A stretch of 6,665 bases of DNA from Roseiflexaceae bacterium (GTDB taxonomy: Bacteria; Chloroflexota; Chloroflexia; Chloroflexales; Roseiflexaceae), in the NCBI GenBank assembly GCA_014381165.1, contig JACMIM010000246.1, positions 1-6,665 of the forward strand, in the 5' to 3' direction. Within the stretch, counting starts at the first letter, position 1. Each line of letters begins with the position of its first letter. Position numbers and translations under genes: made by a program. The notes under the pieces were generated by a model. That model saw only the letters and a list, made by a program, of their open reading frames with translations, made no database searches and was not told where the DNA came from. Shown here in pieces: positions 1-5,420 of the stretch.

Positions 1-2288
1 GCGGTCGCTTCATTGTACTGGGTGTTCTGGTTGAGCCAGCTGGTGTGAACTTTGGCCTCGCGGATGGCCTTGGCCATGTAGGCCTGAATGCGCGCCACAT
101 ACTCGTCGAGCGCCGCGCCATGGGGCGTGTCCAGCGGCAGCGTGCCAAGCACGGTCTGGTACAGCAGGTATTCGTCGTTGCGGTCCGGCGCGCGCACCCC
201 CTCGATCTCAGTTTTTTTGCGCTGGTTCAGGCGGGCCAGCCTGGTCAGTAGCGTGCGCCACTGCTCGGGCACTTCGGAAAGCAGATTGATGCGGGCGCGC
301 ACGTCCTCGCTACGCTTGGTATCGTGGGTCGAGCTGCACAGCATGGCGTGTGGCCAATCGCGCAGTCGCTCGCTATTCTGGCGGTGAAATGCGGCGACCG
401 AGCCGCCGAAGTGGCGCGGCTCGCCGCCGACCTCGTTCAGTGAGATCAGCCGGTTATAGATATAGAAGGCCGTGTCCTCCAGGCCCTTGGCCATCACCGG
501 CCCAGTCAGCTGCTGAAAGCGCATCACGAACTCGCGTTGCTCGGCGCGGTCGGCTTCGCCGGCGTGATCAGGGTAGCGCAGCAACAGCACATCGCGAATG
601 AACTCATAGATCGACGGCTCGGCGGCCGGGTTGCGGCGGCGGGAGCGCGCCACGGTTTGCTCGATCACCTGGCGATCGCGCTCGCCGACGGTGTCGCTGG
701 CGGCGACGGTGTAGGTGCGGTAGACCGGAAAGCAGGCGATCACCTCGCGCAGGGCCTCACGCAGCGAGTTCAGCGTAAAATCGCGGTAGTAGCGGGTGCG
801 TTCAGCCACGCGGTTCAGCGCAGTGGCCAGCACCAGCAGTTCGCTGGCCAGCGAAACCCGCATGATCTGGCGGCGGGTCTGGTAGGTCAGCTCGTCGAAA
901 TCCATCCGCCGGCCAACGAAATCACTGTAAATCTCGCTGAAGCGCCGCTCGGCCGCAGTGTCCACGAACACGCTGTTGGCGGCGTTGAGAAAATCGTAGC
1001 CGGTCGTGCCATAGATCGCCCACTCGGGTGGGATGGGTTCGCCGCGCGCCAGGATTTTCTCGGTCAGCAGGTAGAGCGGGCGAGCGGGAAGGGCCGAGGG
1101 CTGAGGGCTGAGGGCTGAGGGCTGAGGGCTGAGGGCTGGATTCTGAATTTCGCTATTGGCTTCGGCAAAGGCTTGCTGGAGCCGCGCGAAGTAGCCGGCC
1201 GGGTCGTACAGCCCGTCGGTGTGGTCAAGGCGAATGCCGGACAGCTTGCCCTGAGCGAACAGCTGCATGAGCAGCTTGTGCGTGGCCAAAAACACGTCCT
1301 CGCGCTCCATGCGAATAGCCGCCAGGTCGTTCACATCGAAGAAGCGCCGGTAGTTAATCTCCTCGGCGGCGACCCGCCAGTAGGTCAGGCGGTAGGCCTG
1401 CCAGTCTACCAACTGTTCGAGCAGGTCGAAGCTGCGCGGCTGGCCGGGCGTGCCATTGATCTGCCGCACAGCCTCGGCGATCGCGGCTTGTACCGGCTCG
1501 GAGCCGCTGGCGAGCGTGTCGAGGCGACGCTTCAGAATCTCTTTTTCGCGGTTGCGCTCGGCCACGCGCGCTGGCTCGGTCTCGGTACGCATTGGCAGGT
1601 TGCTCAGGCCGGTCAGAATGCTTTCGTACTCCAGCAAGTCGGGCGTGGCCTCGTCGAGCTGTGTACGCAGCGCCTCCAGCTCATGCTGTAGGATCAACCG
1701 GTAGCTGCGCGGGTTGACCGGCAGGCGGTGGTCGTAGTAATCGAGAAAAAACATGCCATGTTCATAGGTCAAGCGCAGCTCGCCCTGCTCCAACACACGG
1801 CCAAACTGCTGGCCAAGAATTGGCAGCAGCACCTTGTTCTCCAGCTCGCGCGTAACTGGCTGCCAGTCGATGTCGAAGTAGGGCGCATAGATCGAAGATG
1901 GGCCGTTCTCCAGCACGTCCATCCACCACTCATTCGACGGCTCGCCAATGCCCATGTGGTTGGGCACAGTGTCGAGCAGCAGGCCCATGTTGCGGGCGTT
2001 TAGCTCGGCTGCAAGCGCATCGAATTCAGCTTCGCCGCCAAGCACCGGGTTGATCTGGTTATGATTGGCGATATCATAGCCGTGGGTGCTGTCCGGGCTG
2101 GCGCGAAACAGCGGCGAGGCGTACAGATCGCTGACGCCAAGCGCGTCGAGGTACGCAACGATCGCGCGGGCCTGGCCAAAGGTGAAGCCGCTATTAAACT
2201 GAAGCCGGTAGGTAGCACGCGGAATACGGGTTGGCCGCTGCTCGTCCGCTGCTAGCTCCTCCGTTATCACATCTTGCGTCGCTGTCAT
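1..2288 (-). CDS. treY: Malto-oligosyltrehalose synthase TreY (3' end outside window)
   Basis: This GH13-type enzyme isomerises the reducing-end alpha-1,4 bond of maltodextrins to an alpha,alpha-1,1 bond, giving maltooligosyl-trehalose, from which TreZ releases trehalose in the cytosol. The reading frame is open from ATG at 2288-2286 to the window edge, giving 762 codons. Visible motifs in order are ATYRLQFN (residues 25-32), THGYDIANHNQINP (68-81), LLLDTVPNHMG (103-113), GIRLDHTDGLYDP with the predicted nucleophile Asp355, LLTEKIL with the predicted acid/base Glu410, GTTGYDF, KGLEDTAFYIYNRL, STHDTKRSEDVRAR with the predicted stabilising Asp656, and KVHTSWLNQNTQYNEA close to the edge. The nucleophile lies at about residue 355, which suggests the longer TreY subfamily, so roughly 150-200 residues are probably missing. 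A tandem repeat at 1091-1139 encodes a PALSPQPSALSPQPSALP linker between the nucleophile and acid/base motifs. The start is supported by family alignment, with only a weak purine-rich RBS (AGAGAAAGAG). Confidence 0.95.
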   Translation of the reverse strand, partial: MTATQDVITEELAADEQRPTRIPRATYRLQFNSGFTFGQARAIVAYLDALGVSDLYASPLFRASPDSTHGYDIANHNQINPVLGGEAEFDALAAELNARNMGLLLDTVPNHMGIGEPSNEWWMDVLENGPSSIYAPYFDIDWQPVTRELENKVLLPILGQQFGRVLEQGELRLTYEHGMFFLDYYDHRLPVNPRSYRLILQHELEALRTQLDEATPDLLEYESILTGLSNLPMRTETEPARVAERNREKEILKRRLDTLASGSEPVQAAIAEAVRQINGTPGQPRSFDLLEQLVDWQAYRLTYWRVAAEEINYRRFFDVNDLAAIRMEREDVFLATHKLLMQLFAQGKLSGIRLDHTDGLYDPAGYFARLQQAFAEANSEIQNPALSPQPSALSPQPSALPARPLYLLTEKILARGEPIPPEWAIYGTTGYDFLNAANSVFVDTAAERRFSEIYSDFVGRRMDFDELTYQTRRQIMRVSLASELLVLATALNRVAERTRYYRDFTLNSLREALREVIACFPVYRTYTVAASDTVGERDRQVIEQTVARSRRRNPAAEPSIYEFIRDVLLLRYPDHAGEADRAEQREFVMRFQQLTGPVMAKGLEDTAFYIYNRLISLNEVGGEPRHFGGSVAAFHRQNSERLRDWPHAMLCSSTHDTKRSEDVRARINLLSEVPEQWRTLLTRLARLNQRKKTEIEGVRAPDRNDEYLLYQTVLGTLPLDTPHGAALDEYVARIQAYMAKAIREAKVHTSWLNQNTQYNEAT
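1091..1139. repeat. GGGCTGA heptanucleotide tandem repeat inside treY
   Basis: Five perfect head-to-tail copies of the 7-mer GGGCTGA span 1098-1132. They are flanked by one degenerate copy on each side (GGGCCGA at 1091-1097 and GGGCTGG at 1133-1139). On the coding strand of treY the unit reads TCAGCCC, and because 7 is not a multiple of 3 the encoded peptide has a 21-nt period, giving the heptapeptide SPQPSAL repeated. It falls in a linker between catalytic-domain strands, at about residues 384-399 of TreY. A gain or loss of one unit would shift the frame; three units would keep it. Confidence 0.95.
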
Positions 2289-2319
2289 AGCTCTTTCTCT
2301 GCTTCCAAAACGCACGAAC

Positions 2320-2344
2320 GCACGGATGCGAGTCGCGTCCGTGC
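2320..2344. repeat. Near-perfect hairpin in the treY leader region
   Basis: The arms GCACGGA (2320-2326) and TCCGTGC (2338-2344) are exact reverse complements. They continue inward through a T/G wobble and GCGA/TCGC, so the 25-bp segment is almost a complete palindrome. It lies about 30-55 bp upstream of the treY start codon, where it could be an operator or a leader stem-loop. No T-tract follows on either strand, so it does not look like an intrinsic terminator. Confidence 0.7.
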
Positions 2345-2358
2345 GGCAACACAATCAA

Positions 2359-2387
2359 AATTTGTGCATTGCGAACCACCATATCAA
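2359..2387 (-). promoter_or_regulatory. Weak candidate promoter for treY
   Basis: On the minus strand TTGATA (2387-2382) matches the -35 consensus at 5 of 6 positions. A 17-bp spacer follows, then CAAATT (2364-2359), a poor -10 with 3 of 6 matches. Transcription from here would place the 2320-2344 stem-loop in the 5' leader of treY. The match is weak and rests only on spacing and the -35 hexamer. Confidence 0.25.
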
Positions 2388-2431
2388 CAGAGGCCACGTT
2401 GCGTTATGTCTCAGGCATGCGTGGTGGAGCG

Positions 2432-2540
2432 TAATGTGTTACGCCGCCGCCACGGCCAGCAAATGAATTCGGTGTCTGCTATTCCAAAACGCGCTCGAGC
2501 GCGTTGGCGCAGTTCAACGCGCTGAGGCGCGTTTCGCATG
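2432..2540. repeat. Dispersed palindromic repeat, copy A
   Basis: The first 64 positions align without gaps to 6309-6372 (copy B), with 48 of 64 identical by hand count, and the similarity continues through the palindromic half. The core is an inverted repeat with arms at 2487-2505 and 2516-2534 (16 of 19 complementary) and a 10-nt loop, of the form AAACGCGCT...AGCGCGTTT. It ends about 10 bp from the stop codon of the 2550-3029 gene. The size and the terminal palindrome resemble REP-like or MITE-like elements; no transposase or coding sequence is included. Confidence 0.75.
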
Positions 2541-2549
2541 ATAACGTGG

Positions 2550-3029
2550 CTAGCCGCGCTGCTCCTTCACCTTGTCAGTCGAAGGCGAATCCTGAACGTT
2601 GGCACGCTCAGAAAGGGCACCGCTGCTGATAATGCCGCTGGTGCCGCTGGTGACCGCCGCCTCGCCCACCCAGCCTGAAGCCGCGACCGGCTCGAATACA
2701 TAATGGCCCCAGGCGGTTCGCCCGCGATCGACCGTATCGCGCCCGGCGAACTCCGCCGGTTGCTGGCCAAGCGCGAAGGTGGGCTGGGCGCGCAATACAC
2801 CGAGCGCCTTAGTGTGTAATGGCTCACCCACCAGCACCGCCAGCGACCAGACCAGGCCGTCGTCGTCGGCCACCGCATGGCCAACCGATGGCTCGACTGC
2901 GGCAACCTCGTGGCTGGCCATCGAGATATTAGCATAGGCCACGCCAGCCTCTTGCAGCGCATGCAGCGCCGCCTCGGCCTCGGCCAGCCTGCCGAACAGC
3001 GCAACCAGCGACTGCGGCTTCTGCTCCAT
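2550..3029 (-). CDS. Uncharacterised 159-aa protein, possible stress-protein-like N-terminal fold
   Basis: I do not recognise this protein with certainty. The start ATG (3029-3027) is preceded by a good Shine-Dalgarno stretch, GGAAGGGAG, about 7 nt upstream, which supports both the gene and its start. The N-terminal 40 residues (SLVALFGRLAEAEAALHALQ, then GVAYANISM) have the beta-alpha-beta pattern seen in GSP17M/YflT-like general stress domains. This is an impression from pattern only. The rest is acidic to neutral with a Gly/Ser/Ala-rich stretch (about residues 117-140) and a polar, Lys/Glu-rich C-terminus. There is no signal peptide or convincing membrane segment. It is transcribed in the same direction as treY, but the 261-bp repeat-containing gap argues against tight coupling. 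The stop is TAG at 2552-2550. Confidence 0.7.
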   Translation of the reverse strand: MEQKPQSLVALFGRLAEAEAALHALQEAGVAYANISMASHEVAAVEPSVGHAVADDDGLVWSLAVLVGEPLHTKALGVLRAQPTFALGQQPAEFAGRDTVDRGRTAWGHYVFEPVAASGWVGEAAVTSGTSGIISSGALSERANVQDSPSTDKVKEQRG

Positions 3030-3153
3030 ACGCGCTCCCTTCCGTATTTACAGCGCACCAACGCACACCGAAGCACAGGTCTGATGGGATAATCTCTACA
3101 ATAACTAAGCAAGAACCAGGCCAGAATCAGCACAACACACAACCCATTGGCCT

Positions 3154-3280
3154 GGCGCTTCAGCCGACAGCCGCGCGGCTGAAGCCGCTGGCTGGGTGTA
3201 CGAAGCCCACCTACGCGGGCTGAACAGCGTTGCAGCCTGCGTAGGCGGGCTTCGTAGCGCGAGCCCGGTGCTGAAGCGCC
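3154..3280. repeat. Composite nested inverted-repeat element
   Basis: Three inverted repeats are nested or adjacent. The outer arms GGCGCTTCAG (3154-3163) and CTGAAGCGCC (3271-3280) are exact reverse complements and delimit the element. A left hairpin has exact arms GCTTCAGCCG (3157-3166) and CGGCTGAAGC (3176-3185). The central hairpin has 24-nt arms at 3199-3222 and 3233-3256, complementary at 22 of 24 positions, around a 10-nt loop. The left 10-mer can pair either with the near arm or with the far end, so two alternative folds are possible. The GC-rich arms, with GAAGCCC and GGGCTTC cores, are of a style common in intergenic repeats of some Chloroflexota and cyanobacteria, from general memory. 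No coding sequence is associated. Confidence 0.85.
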
Positions 3281-3308
3281 GGGGACGCGGCGCAAAAGCA
3301 CGGCGACG

Positions 3309-3317
3309 TGGTATCAT
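3309..3317 (+). promoter_or_regulatory. Candidate extended -10 promoter of the DUF4058 gene
   Basis: TGGTATCAT fits an extended -10 element (TGn followed by TATCAT, 5 of 6 matches to TATAAT). It lies about 35 bp upstream of the start codon, which would give a leader of roughly 25-30 nt containing the GGAGG ribosome site. No recognisable -35 hexamer sits 17 bp upstream, where the composite repeat ends. Confidence 0.35.
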
Positions 3318-3340
3318 GTTCTTGGAGCAGCTGCGCGAAC

Positions 3341-3345
3341 GGAGG
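3341..3345 (+). promoter_or_regulatory. Ribosome binding site fixing the DUF4058 start
   Basis: GGAGG stands 6 nt before ATG 3352-3354. An in-frame ATG at 3316 and further upstream codons would give longer products, but they lack such a site. The family's usual N-terminus begins with the short MxSPFPGMDPYLE signature, so 3352 is the chosen start. Confidence 0.8.
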
Positions 3346-3351
3346 CGGACG

Positions 3352-4143
3352 ATGGAATCACCATTCCCTGGTATGGATCCCTACCTCGAGGCACCAAGCC
3401 TTTGGCCAGATGTGCATTCGAGTATTATGCATGCGATTCGCGACCAGTTGCAGCCTAGGATTAGCCCAGATTATGTGGCCGCCGTGACGCCGTACATAAC
3501 CTTCGAGGCGATCGACATCGCTGCCTCGCGCGTGGTCGCGCCCGACATCGCCGTGCTACAGCGCGATCTACGTGAGTGGCGCGAGCCGGGTGAGGCAAGC
3601 GTGGCCCTGCTGGAAGCATCGCTGACCGCCGCCGCCGTGATCGAGGTTGAGATCACCTATCACCGCATAGAGATTCGCACGGTCGGTAATGAAACACTGG
3701 TAACGGCGATCGAGGTGCTCTCGCCGGTCAACAAGCGGCTCGCGCCGGGCGCATTCGAGGCCTATGACCGCAAGCGCCAGGAGATGTTCGCCAGCAGCGC
3801 CCACCTGGTCGAGATCGACCTGCTGCGTGGTGGCACGCGCCCGCCAGTGGCCGCCGAACTGCCAAGCGAGCCATACTTCGTGTTTCTCAGCCGGGTCGAG
3901 CGCCGCCCGATCCTTGAAATCTGGCCGATCTCGCTGCGCACGCCCATCCCGCCGGTGCCGATCCCGCTGCGTCGGCCCGATGCTGATGTCGTGCTCGACC
4001 TCAACCGGGCGCTGCGCCAAATCTACCAGAGCGCCCGCTATGATCTACGGATCGACTACCGCCGCCCTCCACCCTTGCCCACGCTGCCCGCAGCCGAACT
4101 GGCCTGGCTGGACGCGCATCTGCGCGAGACCGGCAAGCGCTAA
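3352..4143 (+). CDS. DUF4058 family protein
   Basis: The 263-residue product begins with the hallmark SPFPGMDPYLE (residues 3-13) followed by WPDVH (18-22), typical of the DUF4058 family, and its length is normal for that family. Other conserved segments are VVAPDIAVL (61-69), the central ITYHRIEIR (101-109), AIEVLSPVNK (119-128), Y138-D139 with K141, and HLVEIDLLRGG (151-161). No signal peptide or membrane segment is visible, so a cytosolic protein is likely. Its biochemical role is not established as far as I know. The P-D at 64-65 followed by E121-V-L-S-P and K128 resembles the order of active-site motifs in Uma2/DUF820 PD-(D/E)XK-like proteins, so a nuclease-like fold is a hypothesis only. 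The gene stands alone between a divergent gene and a convergent one. Confidence 0.93.
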   Translation: MESPFPGMDPYLEAPSLWPDVHSSIMHAIRDQLQPRISPDYVAAVTPYITFEAIDIAASRVVAPDIAVLQRDLREWREPGEASVALLEASLTAAAVIEVEITYHRIEIRTVGNETLVTAIEVLSPVNKRLAPGAFEAYDRKRQEMFASSAHLVEIDLLRGGTRPPVAAELPSEPYFVFLSRVERRPILEIWPISLRTPIPPVPIPLRRPDADVVLDLNRALRQIYQSARYDLRIDYRRPPPLPTLPAAELAWLDAHLRETGKR

Positions 4144-4154
4144 GAGCTACCTTA

Positions 4155-4215
4155 CCACGAAGACACGAAGGCACGAAGAAACAAGTAAGTTCTTCGTGCC
4201 TTCGTGTCTTCGTGG
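4155..4215. repeat. Perfect 26-bp-arm CACGAAG hairpin between convergent genes
   Basis: The arms 4155-4180 and 4190-4215 are exact reverse complements over 26 nt, separated by a 9-nt loop (ACAAGTAAG). Each arm contains three tandem copies of an 8-bp motif, CACGAAG plus one base. The structure lies 11 bp after the DUF4058 stop and 9 bp from the glycosyltransferase stop, so it probably helps end or protect both transcripts. Neither side has a T-tract after the stem in the transcribed direction, so it is not a canonical intrinsic terminator. Similar CACGAAG hairpins occur in many unrelated bacterial genomes, from general memory, which suggests a mobile or dispersed repeat. Confidence 0.9.
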
Positions 4216-4224
4216 CAAAAATTC

Positions 4225-5379
4225 CTAGCGCCCACTCAGGGTGCGGCCCTTCCAGACCACGCCGCGCCCGCTTTGAACCCGCACCAGGCCGCGCAGAGCC
4301 AGCGCGTAATACAGCGCCAGACCGAACGGATAGCCCAGCGCCAGCAGCGGCGAAACCCGGTAGCGCCGCTGGAACAGCCACCCTGTCACGCCAATGGTGA
4401 TCGCCAGCAACGCCAGGCCATGCGCCAAAATCGCCAGGCCGATGGGCGCGCCCTGGATGAGCCAGAGCGCCACGCCGCCTGCCACCAGGTACAGCCATCC
4501 ATACGCCACCAATGACTGCCTGAAGCCGGCCCAGCCGCTGCGCCAGCCGCCGCTGCGATAGCCAGCCACCGCATTTTTGCCCAACCCCTCGCTCACGCTG
4601 GCCCAGCTGTCGTACATCCGAACATGGAGCAAATCGGGCGCGTGCGCCGCCAGGATGCGATGCCCCGCAGCCTTCACCAGCGCGCCGAAATCGGCGTCCT
4701 CCAGCACGCTCCCGCGCACAGCCTCGTGCCCACCAGATTCGGCATAGACTTCGCGCCGGATCAGAATGGCCTGGCCATTGAAGAACGCCGCCGCCTGCTG
4801 CGGGTCGCTGACCTCGCGCAACGGATAGACGCTGTACATAATTGTCTGGAAGGCTGGGATCAGCAGTCGCTCGGCCAGCGAGCCAAAGCGCTGGAGTGGC
4901 ATGAGCGTCACCGCGTCAAGCTGGGCGCGTCCAGCCCTGGCCACCAACGCGCCGATCAGGTCGGGCTGCGCAACCACATCTGCATCGAGAAACAACAGCC
5001 ACTCCCCTTGCGACAAGCTCGCGGCCTGCCAGCAGGCCCAGCACTTGCCGGCCCAGCCAGCGGGCAACTCCGCGCCGTCGAGCACATGCAACGCTGGCAA
5101 TCGCTCGGCGAAGCCACGCGCGATCGCGCCCGTACCATCCGTCGAGTGGTCGTCGACCACCAGCACCTCGAAACTGCGGTAGCGCTGCTCGGTCAGGCTT
5201 TCAAGGCACGCACCGATGCGCGCCGCCTCGTCGCGCGCCGGGATGATCACGCTCACCAGCGGCCCTGTGATAGGATCGCCGTGGCGCGGCACAATCAGCG
5301 GAGCACGCAGCTCGTGGTCAAGATCACGGGCGCACAATGCCACAACGAAAAGAAACAGTAGCGTCACCAGTAGCAGCAT
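4225..5379 (-). CDS. Family 2 glycosyltransferase, membrane-associated (CrtQ/HpnB-like)
   Basis: This 384-residue protein has a GT-A catalytic domain between an N-terminal membrane anchor (about residues 1-17) and a C-terminal membrane region (about 291-310, 312-334 and 345-364). Motifs are VSVIIPARDEA (42-52), VLVVDDHSTDGT (72-83), LPAGWAGKCWA (105-115), the metal-binding DXD as D132-A-D134, IPAF...YPLREV (174-190), the acceptor-side ED at E227-D228, and RMYDS...SEGLGKNAVAGY (254-274). The arrangement resembles family 2 enzymes such as the carotenoid glycosyltransferase CrtQ and hopanoid-associated HpnB. It should transfer a sugar from a nucleotide donor to a lipid-type acceptor at the membrane, but the acceptor cannot be read from the sequence. 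The start at 5379 is supported by GAGGA 8 nt upstream. The gene converges on DUF4058 and diverges from the acetyltransferase. Confidence 0.9.
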   Translation of the reverse strand: MLLLVTLLFLFVVALCARDLDHELRAPLIVPRHGDPITGPLVSVIIPARDEAARIGACLESLTEQRYRSFEVLVVDDHSTDGTGAIARGFAERLPALHVLDGAELPAGWAGKCWACWQAASLSQGEWLLFLDADVVAQPDLIGALVARAGRAQLDAVTLMPLQRFGSLAERLLIPAFQTIMYSVYPLREVSDPQQAAAFFNGQAILIRREVYAESGGHEAVRGSVLEDADFGALVKAAGHRILAAHAPDLLHVRMYDSWASVSEGLGKNAVAGYRSGGWRSGWAGFRQSLVAYGWLYLVAGGVALWLIQGAPIGLAILAHGLALLAITIGVTGWLFQRRYRVSPLLALGYPFGLALYYALALRGLVRVQSGRGVVWKGRTLSGR

Positions 5380-5387
5380 CTTGGCCG

Positions 5388-5392
5388 TCCTC
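5388..5392 (-). promoter_or_regulatory. Ribosome binding site of the glycosyltransferase
   Basis: On the minus strand GAGGA is followed by an 8-nt spacer and then ATG at 5379-5377. It supports this start codon, which also places the hydrophobic N-terminal anchor at the very beginning of the protein. Confidence 0.7.
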
Positions 5393-5399
5393 GATCGTG

Positions 5400-5405
5400 T
5401 ATACT
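5400..5405 (+). promoter_or_regulatory. Candidate -10 element of a nearly leaderless acetyltransferase transcript
   Basis: TATACT matches the -10 consensus at 5 of 6 positions and ends 9 bp before ATG 5415. Transcription would then start within about 0-3 nt of the start codon. No Shine-Dalgarno sequence is present upstream of that ATG, which fits a leaderless mRNA. No good -35 hexamer is visible. Confidence 0.45.
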
Positions 5406-5411
5406 TATTCT

Positions 5412-5420
5412 ATTATGCCA
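5412..5420 (-). promoter_or_regulatory. Candidate extended -10 promoter of the glycosyltransferase
   Basis: On the minus strand TGGCATAAT forms an extended -10 (TGn followed by CATAAT, 5 of 6 matches). It would start transcription near 5405 with a leader of about 25 nt containing the GAGGA site. It overlaps the start codon of the opposite gene. A TTGAGG at 5438-5433 could act as a -35, but the 15-bp spacer is short. Confidence 0.35.

Larger units (their letters stand above)
2289..2549. other. Intergenic region upstream of treY
   Basis: This 261-bp spacer separates two minus-strand genes. It contains a hairpin (2320-2344) just upstream of treY and a dispersed palindromic repeat (2432-2540) just beyond the stop of the 2550-3029 gene. 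No convincing coding frame is present: the short frames across it lack family resemblance and overlap the repeats. The gap and its structures suggest that treY has its own promoter rather than relying on read-through, which is an inference. Confidence 0.6.
3030..3351. other. Divergent intergenic region with palindromic element
   Basis: This 322-bp region lies between divergently transcribed genes (minus gene starting at 3029, plus gene at 3352). The half next to the minus gene (3030-3150) is relatively AT-rich and presumably holds its promoter, but I could not pick out one clear -35/-10 pair. The half next to the plus gene is occupied by nested inverted repeats (3154-3280), followed by a short promoter-like segment and the RBS of the DUF4058 gene. 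Confidence 0.6.

Noticed and set aside
1091..1139. Heptanucleotide array as a CRISPR or iteron-type origin
   Set aside because: The units are only 7 bp, contiguous without spacers, and lie inside a coding gene with no replication protein nearby.
537..1691. Plus-strand open frames of up to 193 residues opposite treY
   Set aside because: They are antisense to a clearly recognisable GH13 enzyme with all catalytic motifs in the minus frame. The translated products have low-complexity, GC-driven composition and no family resemblance.
2567..3301. A 244-residue minus-strand frame overlapping the 2550-3029 gene
   Set aside because: It is Arg/Ser/Cys-rich, runs through the nested inverted repeats and has no RBS. 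The 159-residue frame has a strong Shine-Dalgarno sequence and a structured N-terminus.
3196..3351. N-terminal extension of the DUF4058 gene
   Set aside because: The extension would translate the palindromic repeat. The GGAGG site and the family N-terminus both point to ATG 3352.
4155..4215. CACGAAG hairpin as a classical bidirectional intrinsic terminator
   Set aside because: The stem is strong and well placed, but no T-run follows the stem on either transcribed strand, so I annotate it as a repeat and leave any terminator role as inference.
4624..5361. Plus-strand 245-residue frame opposite the glycosyltransferase
   Set aside because: The minus frame has complete family 2 glycosyltransferase motifs and membrane segments. 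The plus frame is a compositional shadow rich in Arg, Gln and His.
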